A stretch of 5,544 nt of DNA from JBLHKE01 sp047619485 (GTDB lineage: Bacteria; Verrucomicrobiota; Verrucomicrobiia; Verrucomicrobiales; DEV007): the NCBI GenBank assembly GCA_047619485.1, contig JBLHKE010000542.1, positions 1 through 5,544 of the forward strand, read 5' to 3'. Of this stretch, positions 1-5,544 are shown in pieces (positions within the stretch are counted from its first letter, which is position 1; every line of letters starts with the position of its first letter). The translations under genes were made by a program, and so were the position numbers. A model generated the notes under the pieces. That model did no database searches. It was not told the origin of the DNA and worked only from the letters and a program-made list of their open reading frames with translations.

Positions 1-260
1 AGCTCACCGTCGAACTCGCCAACCAGGCCGTCTCCACCTCAGGCAAAGCCGAGCAGCGCATCACCATCACGGGCAAGACCTACAGCCACATCGTCGATCC
101 GAAAACCGGCCTCGGCTTGGAGGGGAGCATTCCCGTCTCGGTGATCGCCAAATCAGCAATCCAGACAGACGCCTTCGCCACTGCCTTCAACGTGCTGGGA
201 AGAGAGAAGTCCGCCCCGATCGCAGCCAAGCTCAGCCTGCGTATCATCTGGGGGGAGTAG
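1..260 (+). CDS. apbE: FAD:protein FMN transferase, C-terminal part (5' end outside window)
   Basis: The frame beginning at position 3 is open for 85 codons and ends at TAG 258-260; the start lies left of the window. The fragment shows the ApbE C-terminal signatures: AVSTSG (fragment residues 9-14), a short beta segment, then SHIVDPKTG (28-36), VSVIA (45-49) and TDAFATAFNVLG (55-66). In the family the Asp and the Thr four residues later in this last motif (D56 and T60 here) coordinate Mg2+. ApbE proteins are usually exported and use FAD to attach FMN through a phosphoester to Thr/Ser of acceptors such as NqrB, NqrC and RnfG; no acceptor gene is visible here. The C-terminus (RIIWGE) looks normal, not truncated. 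The neighbour on its right is convergent, so this gene belongs to a different transcript from everything else in the window. Confidence 0.92.
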   Translation, partial: LTVELANQAVSTSGKAEQRITITGKTYSHIVDPKTGLGLEGSIPVSVIAKSAIQTDAFATAFNVLGREKSAPIAAKLSLRIIWGE

Positions 261-263
261 CTA
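258..263. other. Abutting convergent stop codons (apbE / hydrolase)
   Basis: The palindromic hexamer TAGCTA contains the TAG of apbE on the plus strand (258-260) and, read on the minus strand, the TAG of the hydrolase gene (263-261). There is no intergenic base. No T-run terminator hairpin is visible at the junction, so any transcription termination for either gene must lie within the opposing coding region. Confidence 0.9.
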
Positions 264-2075
264 GCGGATGCCCACATGGAGCCGGAGGATTCGCTTGATT
301 TCCTCGATCGCGAGCGGGCTCTTGTAGGCGCCGTGGTCGGTGGGGACGATTAGCTCCGAGGCCGCTTGATCCTGATGAGAACTCCAGTATTCCACCACGC
401 CGTCCGAGCTATTCGGAGTGTCTCCTTTGTCGCGATCCCCGATGATACTGTGGTAGATAACCCGCGTCTTGAATGGCGAGGCGGCTAGGGCGGCGACCAT
501 CGGAGCCCCCGGTTCGAGTGATTGGATCGCAGTCACTTTCTTTCCTTCACCAAAATCGATCTTCAGATCCGCGTCCAATGAGGCGATCGCAGTAAGGAAG
601 CCGGCCGTCGACTGCAACACATTGACAGGAAGCCGAGCAATCCGTGAGATCATGCTAGGGATGCCCTTCTCCGCCATCTTGGCTCCACGGTGCGGCGTAG
701 AGATGAAGATCGCGCGACGCACGGCAGGATCTGGGGAGAAGAATAACATCTCGCGCGCCAGCTCCTTGACATCTTGATCGATATCGATCGAATCAAAGGG
801 CTGATCGCTCAGTTGCTTCCATAGATTGTCGCCTATATCGGCGACTAGTGTGTGCGTGAGAATGCCTCCCATACTGTGCCCAACCACTACCATATTGTTC
901 GATAGAGGATCATTGCCATCAGGATCTAAATCCGCACGGAGCTCGCTGAGTTTCTGACGCAAGAGGAGTGCAGATTCAGCTACAGGGTAACTGCTCGGAT
1001 AGGTGAAAACCATGAACTGATATCGGTTTGCCAACTCCGGCGATGAGGCAAGCTCCGGGAAAATGTCGCGCCAGATCATCGGCACGGAGACGAGACCGTG
1101 GATGAGGATAACGGGGATCCGTTTCGGATCGTAAGGCTCCACGAGGAAAATTCCCGACTGCTTGATGCGCTCGTCTGCTTTGAAGAATCCTTGCAGGCTC
1201 AAGCGGTTCTGATTGAACCCACTCAAGAGCACGGCCATAGGAGCAGAGAAATCGGCGGCTAACGGGAACGTGCGCTTGCCGATTCTGGTGGTCTCAACAA
1301 GTAGCGGGTTGCGCATCGAGAGGACGACGCGGGTGGCTCCACCAGACCGGGCAGACGGCTTGTGCACTGAGTCGACCGTGATCGTGACCGGCAGGTGAAG
1401 ACCCCGAGCGGGGAAAAACTTCATCTCCTCCGCGCGTTCGGGACGCTGTTCACGGATGGCAACGATCGCAGCTCCGCAACCGGATCGTCCTCTCCTCACG
1501 ACACCTTTCTCAACGACCGCGTCCGATGCGACCATGCGGTCGAAGTAATAGCGTCCATAAGTCGAATCCGTGGCGAGGGCGATCTCGAGCGTCTCGTCTC
1601 CACTCGTCAGCAAGTAAGGTCCAGGTGCCATGCGGCGGGGGTCGGTGGCCCACAGCTCGGTAAAGCGTGCCAGCGAGTTATTGTGGATACCGATGAGTGC
1701 CTTCTCGGCCTCCGAGCCTGATGCTTCCGAAGCTGAGGCGAGCTGCTCGTAGGCGTCTACCGCCGCCTTGAGGAAGTCCGAAGCAGCATCAACCTTCAAA
1801 CCCTTCGACTCGTTCTTCTTGGCGCTCTTTAGGTCTCCAATGCTCGTGGCGGAAAGTTTCGAAAGGTAAGCCCTCGACGTGTCCGCAACTTGGCCGAGAT
1901 GGGTAGCTGAACGCAGCCCCTCATGTGTGACGCGTTCCGAGTCCATTTTTGCCGTAACCGTTGCACAGGCGCTGAGCGCCAGCGCAACGGTCGAAATAAC
2001 CATGGGTGCTACCCAGCGGCGCCATCGCAATCGTTGAGACTGATTTGCATGGCTGATCCCGGACTGCTTTCTCAT
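261..2075 (-). CDS. Predicted lipoprotein with C-terminal alpha/beta-hydrolase (lipase/PGAP1-like) domain
   Basis: This is a 604-residue protein. Residues 14-37 form a lipoprotein signal: a basic n-region (RLRWRR), a hydrophobic stretch, and lipobox LSA-C with Cys37 as the lipidated residue, so it is probably membrane-anchored on the periplasmic side. Residues about 50-150 are Ala/Ser/Glu-rich and likely helical; 150-315 I do not recognise. The hydrolase core starts near 318: VILIHG (322-327, oxyanion region), then nucleophile elbow GHSMGG with Ser401, then STPHRGA (459-465). Candidate acid is Asp558 (SSDGVV; Asp547 is an alternative) and the candidate histidine is His581 (TDHGAYKS). The layout fits esterases, lipases and PGAP1-like acyl hydrolases; the substrate cannot be read from sequence. 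The ATG at 2075 is the first usual start after an in-frame TAG upstream and keeps the whole signal peptide; Met25 would lose the basic region. No Shine-Dalgarno sits at normal distance. It lies 168 bases after ccsA, same strand. Confidence 0.9.
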   Translation of the reverse strand: MRKQSGISHANQSQRLRWRRWVAPMVISTVALALSACATVTAKMDSERVTHEGLRSATHLGQVADTSRAYLSKLSATSIGDLKSAKKNESKGLKVDAASDFLKAAVDAYEQLASASEASGSEAEKALIGIHNNSLARFTELWATDPRRMAPGPYLLTSGDETLEIALATDSTYGRYYFDRMVASDAVVEKGVVRRGRSGCGAAIVAIREQRPERAEEMKFFPARGLHLPVTITVDSVHKPSARSGGATRVVLSMRNPLLVETTRIGKRTFPLAADFSAPMAVLLSGFNQNRLSLQGFFKADERIKQSGIFLVEPYDPKRIPVILIHGLVSVPMIWRDIFPELASSPELANRYQFMVFTYPSSYPVAESALLLRQKLSELRADLDPDGNDPLSNNMVVVGHSMGGILTHTLVADIGDNLWKQLSDQPFDSIDIDQDVKELAREMLFFSPDPAVRRAIFISTPHRGAKMAEKGIPSMISRIARLPVNVLQSTAGFLTAIASLDADLKIDFGEGKKVTAIQSLEPGAPMVAALAASPFKTRVIYHSIIGDRDKGDTPNSSDGVVEYWSSHQDQAASELIVPTDHGAYKSPLAIEEIKRILRLHVGIR

Positions 2076-2102
2076 CAGGTCACGAGCATCTATTGTTTCT
2101 CC
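2075..2102 (-). promoter_or_regulatory. Possible four-codon leader ORF with ribosome binding site, overlapping the hydrolase start
   Basis: On the minus strand GGAGA (2102-2098) is followed after 8 bases by ATG CTC GTG ACC TGA (2089-2075), encoding Met-Leu-Val-Thr. Its TGA shares one base with the hydrolase ATG (TGATG). The GGAGA is 22 bases from the hydrolase ATG, too far to serve it directly, and no other Shine-Dalgarno lies closer. Ribosomes may therefore load at the mini-ORF and restart at the hydrolase. This is inference from spacing; chance occurrence is quite possible. Confidence 0.35.
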
Positions 2103-2243
2103 GATCTAGTCAATCGAACGTCGCACGTCAATCACCATTCATGATGAGCTGCAGTCTATCCGGCCGTGCATCTACGATGCTCACAGCAATCATCGGCAAC
2201 CACCTGCTCCGAAGCCCCCCTAAAGGCCAAACCACGAAGTGAT
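2076..2243. other. Intergenic gap between ccsA and the hydrolase gene
   Basis: This 168-base stretch is the only real non-coding DNA in the window. It holds a small perfect inverted repeat, GCATC-TAC-GATGC (2168-2180), with a 5-bp stem and 3-base loop but no T-run, so it is a poor terminator. On the minus strand TTGACG (2131-2126) lies 17 bases from TAGATC (2108-2103), a weak sigma70-like pair (the -10 matches only three of six positions), and TTGACT (2113-2108) is a second -35-like hexamer without a good -10. I see no convincing terminator for ccsA and no convincing promoter, so co-transcription of the hydrolase with resB-ccsA remains possible. The leader mini-ORF at its left end is listed separately. 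Confidence 0.5.
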
Positions 2244-4358
2244 CTACGCTTTCATCTGCTTGCCGCGGGACTTGGCTTCTAGCCGCGCCTGTTGCGCCGC
2301 GCGCTCCATCAACCAGACCACGCCACCTAGCACGACGACAGCACAACCAGATAGGTAGGCGACCATCAGTTTTTGAGCGACTCCACTGGTGCGACCATAG
2401 GAGTGCAGACCAACGTCCAACTCATTCACACCCCACCAGGAGAATACCGTGATGATACCGAGGATCAGCGAGGCCGAGTGCAACCCAACCCTCTTGATGT
2501 AACCACCCATGCGCGCGTGCAGGATTACCAGGCTCCAGAGCACAATCATTAGCGCACCGTTCTCCTTCGGATCCCAGCCCCAGAAACGCCCCCATGAATC
2601 GTTCGCCCAGATCCCACCCAAAACGGTGCCGACCAGACTGAATACCAGCGTGAAGCAAATGATCCCGTAGACCATGCGCGTGATCGACTTCTCCGCCTCG
2701 TTGTCCGCAGCCCCACCGCGAACTAGTCGCATGAAAATGTAAGCAGCCGAGAGCACCGACCCGAGCAGCGCCGACGCATAGCCCAAGTTGATAATGATGA
2801 CGTGCGTCCCGAGCCAGAAGTTCGAGCGCAGCACCGCCTGCAGCGTCACCATGGTATCGCCACGTCCTTCGACCGCCTCCTTGATCTCGTAGCGCAACGC
2901 TAGGAACATGCCGGCCGCCCCGACCACCGCTGCAGCCGCGATGGCGATCTTCTTCCGATCGAAATATTCGAGAATCAAACACAGGAGCACCGCCGAGGCA
3001 GTGATGAACAAAATCGTCTCATACAGCGTCGCGATCGGCGGTCTCAACATGATGATACAGCGCATCACCAATGCCCCGGTCACGTAGATAAACCCGAGGA
3101 CACTTGTTACAACAGCAGCCCATCCGAGAACTTTACCGACCACACTGCCCGGAGTCAGCCAGGAGAACGCGACAAACACGAAACTGAAGATGAACCACGG
3201 CATCGCGTTGGCGATGAAGTGCATCTTGTAATACTTCAACTCGAGCGGGATCGCGCGAAACTCATCGCGCGCTTTCGCCTCGGCGACCCGCTCGTCGACG
3301 AATGGTTTCAATACCTTTTTAAACTCCTTTTGGTCACCCGCGCTCGCTACCAGCTGTTCGAATACCTTCACGCGCGCGACGCCTAACGGATACGGATCCT
3401 CAGACGTCACCACCTTCATAATTTCCTCACCAATCGTGCGCCAGTCGTCATCACCAGCATCCTCTGGGGCAAAGATCGCGATCCCTGCGATCGGGTGCAA
3501 CGGATCCGAACCAGCGATATTTGCCACCCGCTGGATCTCATCTGCCACGCGTGGCATCATGTTTTGCAACTCCGCCGCCGTGTAAGTTCCATCAGCCACC
3601 CCAGCCGCCGGGATCTTGCGCCAGTTTTCTAACCAGGCACTCAGCGGGCTCTTCTCGGTATCAGGTTCACCGAGGCTCGGCGCGATCGCCGTCAGCGGCA
3701 CGCCAGGGATCAAATCCCCCTTGGCGAAATCCTTCATGTGCAACAGGTGGTTGAGCACCACCACCCGATCATGCAGGTCGATCAACTGCTGTTTCACTAG
3801 ATCACCTGCGAACTGCTTCGGGTTCGCCTCCTTCGCAGCGAGGTACTCATCGCGCTTCTCCGACAGCTTGCCGCGGTTGCGCGGGTTTCCTGGGTCAGGC
3901 AAGGAAGGCTCGATTTCCTCAAAATTGTAACGACCGCGCAGGATCACATTGCCGGATCCACCGACGTGCGGCTTCAGCCCGATATCCGTGATGACGTCCA
4001 CATTGTCGACGAGGATGAACGGGATCTTCCGAGCAATATCAGGGCGGAAAACACAATCGAGGTACCACTCGATTGCACTGAGCTTTACCTTGCGGATCTC
4101 GCCCCCCTCCTCCACCCCAAAGGCGAGCGTCCGCTTGCCATTGATACGGTAGAGGCGGAAGCGTGCCACCGTCTCCAAGGGCTTTACCCGACCGTCGTCC
4201 TGGACTGGGAGCATGCGGAACAGATCAACGATCTCCGGATCCCAATTCTCATACTGGGCGAGTCCCTCAGCGACCGGGAGTTCACGAGCTGACGCCACCG
4301 AGATCGAGAAAGCGATTAACAGTAGGCTCAAAAGTTTGCTGGGCATCGTCGTCATCAC
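2244..4358 (-). CDS. ccsA: Cytochrome c biogenesis protein CcsA (System II synthetase subunit, WWD haem-handling domain) with long N-terminal extension
   Basis: This is a 704-residue integral membrane protein. Residues 1-24 are a signal peptide or signal anchor (possible cleavage after VASA). Residues 25-375 are a hydrophilic, presumably periplasmic region with the motif PVQDDGRVKPLET near 51-63. The membrane part starts near 380 and has roughly eight hydrophobic segments. RPPIATLYETILF (439-451) is typical of CcsA. The WWD domain is at about 585-603 (WGRFWGWDPKEN). His519 and His652 (GLHSYG) flank it and His614 (LHAR) lies between; the spacing closely follows the two external and one transmembrane haem-ligand histidines I recall from studied CcsBA. 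With ResB it moves haem across the membrane and joins it to CXXCH cysteines of apocytochromes c. Ordinary CcsA/ResC proteins are about 300-400 residues, so roughly half of this one is extra. It starts 8 bases after the resB-like stop, indicating an operon. Confidence 0.93.
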   Translation of the reverse strand: MMTTMPSKLLSLLLIAFSISVASARELPVAEGLAQYENWDPEIVDLFRMLPVQDDGRVKPLETVARFRLYRINGKRTLAFGVEEGGEIRKVKLSAIEWYLDCVFRPDIARKIPFILVDNVDVITDIGLKPHVGGSGNVILRGRYNFEEIEPSLPDPGNPRNRGKLSEKRDEYLAAKEANPKQFAGDLVKQQLIDLHDRVVVLNHLLHMKDFAKGDLIPGVPLTAIAPSLGEPDTEKSPLSAWLENWRKIPAAGVADGTYTAAELQNMMPRVADEIQRVANIAGSDPLHPIAGIAIFAPEDAGDDDWRTIGEEIMKVVTSEDPYPLGVARVKVFEQLVASAGDQKEFKKVLKPFVDERVAEAKARDEFRAIPLELKYYKMHFIANAMPWFIFSFVFVAFSWLTPGSVVGKVLGWAAVVTSVLGFIYVTGALVMRCIIMLRPPIATLYETILFITASAVLLCLILEYFDRKKIAIAAAAVVGAAGMFLALRYEIKEAVEGRGDTMVTLQAVLRSNFWLGTHVIIINLGYASALLGSVLSAAYIFMRLVRGGAADNEAEKSITRMVYGIICFTLVFSLVGTVLGGIWANDSWGRFWGWDPKENGALMIVLWSLVILHARMGGYIKRVGLHSASLILGIITVFSWWGVNELDVGLHSYGRTSGVAQKLMVAYLSGCAVVVLGGVVWLMERAAQQARLEAKSRGKQMKA

Positions 4359-4366
4359 AGGATTGC
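4346..4366 (-). promoter_or_regulatory. ccsA translation start region with three possible start codons
   Basis: After the resB-like TAA (4369-4367) come 8 bases and then, in one frame, GTG (4358), ATG (4355) and ATG (4346). No Shine-Dalgarno-like purine run precedes any of them. The gene probably depends on ribosomes finishing the upstream gene. ATG 4355 or 4346 is at least as likely as the GTG used for the coordinates here; the choice changes the signal peptide by one to four residues only. Confidence 0.45.
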
Positions 4367-5544
4367 TTAGCTAGGGTTGGAATCCACCGCAGCTTCGCGC
4401 TGGCGTTGGTGTTTGCGCTGGCTGCGCTGAAGATACTTGAAGAGTTTCTGGCAGAAATGGATCAGGAGACCAAGGGTGACAATGTAGCACGACCACTTCG
4501 GCCACTGGTCCGCCGGGTTGCGCGAGACAGCAAGGCTGGTGAAGACAGGTTCGCCGGGCTTCGCGTCCGGCGGCCCCCAACTCGCTTGGTAGACGGTGAA
4601 ACCATTCGAGCGCAGTGGCTTGTTCATCTCGATCAGCGATGTCTCACTGGTACCGTCCTTGTTGAGCTTGGTCACGTCGCTCATGAATTCTTTCGGCTTG
4701 TTCGTGCCCGGGTGCTCCAGTTTGGTGAATTTCTCGAGCTGGATCTTGAACGGCAAACTCATGCGCGCCTTGGTCAGGTTGATCGCCCAGCGGCGACCAT
4801 CGATCTCGACCGTCAACGGACTCGTCCAGCCACGGTCAGGGTAGTCACCGAACAGCAAGCTCTCGATGATCGGGTTGCCACCACCCTTTGGTAGGATACG
4901 CACGCTCGCCCCGTGGAGGTTCATCTCCTCGTCTGGCTGCACCTCCATCTTGCGCAGGTAGAACCCTTCCACCGCACCCTTGCCCGGATCTGTTTCCGTC
5001 GTCGGCGTCGGCTGACAGTTCTGTAAGTAACGGCTGATCTCGATCTCGAAGGGTAGTGATTCGCTGTAAAAAACGCGCTTGGCTCCACGCTTTTTAAGAG
5101 GAGTGAGATCGCTTGGAGGGATCACCATCACCGTTTCAGGAAGTTCTTCGCCGGTGTATTCGCCGACCTCGATTGCCCAGTCCATCAGGTTGAATGCTTC
5201 GTTGCCCTTGCGACCACTCAGCACCACATCGATTTCCTGTTCCTCGTCACCGCGCTTGATTTTCAGTTTCCGAGTTTCACCCGCAAGACCAGACGTGAAC
5301 TGTTCGGCCGCCCGCACCACCTGGTCTGGCCGGTAGTCTGCAATCACGCCGATAACGTCATCGTCGGTGTCGAACTCACCATCCTCGCCGGGGTTGCCGA
5401 CCGATAATAGCAAGTCATCGACTTTCAATCCGGCGCTAGCAGCCATCGTATTCGCCCCCACGGCGGTCACCTTGGCGCCACCATCGACCATCTCGAAATC
5501 CGCACCAAACTCGGCGTCTTCCCAGAGGATCAGGCTGCCCTCAC
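4367..5544 (-). CDS. resB: ResB (Ccs1/CcsB)-like cytochrome c biogenesis protein with PDZ-like domain, C-terminal part (5' end outside window)
   Basis: The frame is open from the right edge to TAA at 4367, giving 391 visible residues. An ATG at 5491 is internal, because sense codons continue upstream of it, so the true start is off the window. Visible residues about 24-108 look like a PDZ domain: a loop, AASAGLKVDDLLLSVGN, then KLKIKRGDEEQEIDVVL. An acidic loop interrupts it (50-61). The rest resembles the ResB C-terminal half: a beta-rich periplasmic region with LPFKIQLEKFTKLEHPGT (263-280), then IEMNKPLRSNGFTVYQASW (304-322), SLAVSRNPADQWP (336-348), and a last membrane segment near 351-369 containing His362, followed by a basic tail. 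ResB partners CcsA in haem delivery to apocytochromes c, and the ccsA gene directly downstream supports the call. The family's N-terminal membrane segments, with the transmembrane haem-ligand histidine, would be outside the window. The PDZ part is not usual for ResB. Confidence 0.85.
   Translation of the reverse strand, partial: EGSLILWEDAEFGADFEMVDGGAKVTAVGANTMAASAGLKVDDLLLSVGNPGEDGEFDTDDDVIGVIADYRPDQVVRAAEQFTSGLAGETRKLKIKRGDEEQEIDVVLSGRKGNEAFNLMDWAIEVGEYTGEELPETVMVIPPSDLTPLKKRGAKRVFYSESLPFEIEISRYLQNCQPTPTTETDPGKGAVEGFYLRKMEVQPDEEMNLHGASVRILPKGGGNPIIESLLFGDYPDRGWTSPLTVEIDGRRWAINLTKARMSLPFKIQLEKFTKLEHPGTNKPKEFMSDVTKLNKDGTSETSLIEMNKPLRSNGFTVYQASWGPPDAKPGEPVFTSLAVSRNPADQWPKWSCYIVTLGLLIHFCQKLFKYLQRSQRKHQRQREAAVDSNPS

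Noticed and set aside
776..789. Perfect 14-base palindrome GATCGATATCGATC
   Set aside because: It lies inside the hydrolase gene where alternating Ile/Asp codons (SIDIDQD) produce it; no second copy or operator context was seen.
1999..2034. Possible twin-arginine export signal (WRRW) in the hydrolase leader
   Set aside because: The RR pair lacks the S/T-RR-x-F-L-K context; a Sec-type lipoprotein signal with lipobox LSAC explains the region better.
2103..2131. Sigma70-like promoter TTGACG-N17-TAGATC before the hydrolase gene
   Set aside because: The -10 matches only half the consensus and such pairs are frequent by chance; noted in the intergenic entry but not called as a promoter.
2128..2346. 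72-codon minus-strand frame running from the ccsA 3' end into the intergenic gap
   Set aside because: Starts inside ccsA in another frame, low-complexity Arg/Gly/Ala composition, no ribosome binding site and no family resemblance.
2422..2982. 186-codon minus-strand frame inside ccsA
   Set aside because: It overlaps the conserved WWD region of ccsA in another frame; composition (Gly, Arg, His, Trp) is typical of an out-of-frame reading.
4163..4894. 243-codon open frame on the plus strand across the resB/ccsA junction
   Set aside because: It is antisense to two well-supported genes, is rich in Arg, Pro and Leu as expected of a shadow frame, and shows no recognisable motif, signal or start site.
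5489..5491. ATG at 5491 as the start of the ResB-like gene
   Set aside because: The frame stays open to the window edge, the ATG falls just before the PDZ-like segment, there is no signal or membrane segment after it, and ResB needs N-terminal membrane segments that must lie upstream.

Overview
The window is a stretch of bacterial chromosome, moderately GC-rich and densely coding. It holds four protein genes: two complete and two cut by the window edges. Gene content suggests a Gram-negative bacterium that makes c-type cytochromes by System II (ResB/CcsA). The best guess is the Planctomycetota-Verrucomicrobiota group, because the CcsA protein has a very long extracytoplasmic N-terminal part carrying a 'PVQDDGRVKPLET' motif, as I recall from that group and from Bacteroidetes. 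This placement is an inference from protein style, not from a marker gene.

Layout, left to right. (1) Positions 1-260, plus strand: the last 85 codons of apbE, the FAD:protein FMN transferase that covalently attaches FMN to proteins such as Nqr/Rnf subunits. (2) Positions 261-2075, minus strand: a 604-residue lipoprotein with a C-terminal alpha/beta-hydrolase (lipase/PGAP1-like) domain. Its stop codon abuts the apbE stop with no base between them. (3) Positions 2076-2243: a 168-base gap with no clear terminator, a small inverted repeat, and a possible four-codon leader ORF with its own Shine-Dalgarno whose TGA overlaps the hydrolase ATG. (4) Positions 2244-4358, minus strand: ccsA, a 704-residue haem-handling WWD-domain cytochrome c synthetase subunit. 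(5) Positions 4367-5544, minus strand: the C-terminal 391 residues of a ResB (Ccs1/CcsB)-like partner, open through the right edge.

resB and ccsA lie 8-11 bases apart on the same strand and almost certainly form one transcription unit making the System II haem export and cytochrome c ligation complex. The hydrolase follows in the same orientation after 168 bases. It may be read from the same transcript or its own promoter, and nothing in the sequence ties its function to cytochrome assembly. apbE is convergent and separate, although it too belongs to extracytoplasmic redox-cofactor attachment.

The most unusual parts are a PDZ-like domain (with an acidic calcium-loop-like insert) at the start of the visible ResB fragment, the roughly 370-residue N-terminal extension of CcsA, and the leader mini-ORF before the hydrolase. 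No mobile element, CRISPR array, tRNA or rRNA was seen.
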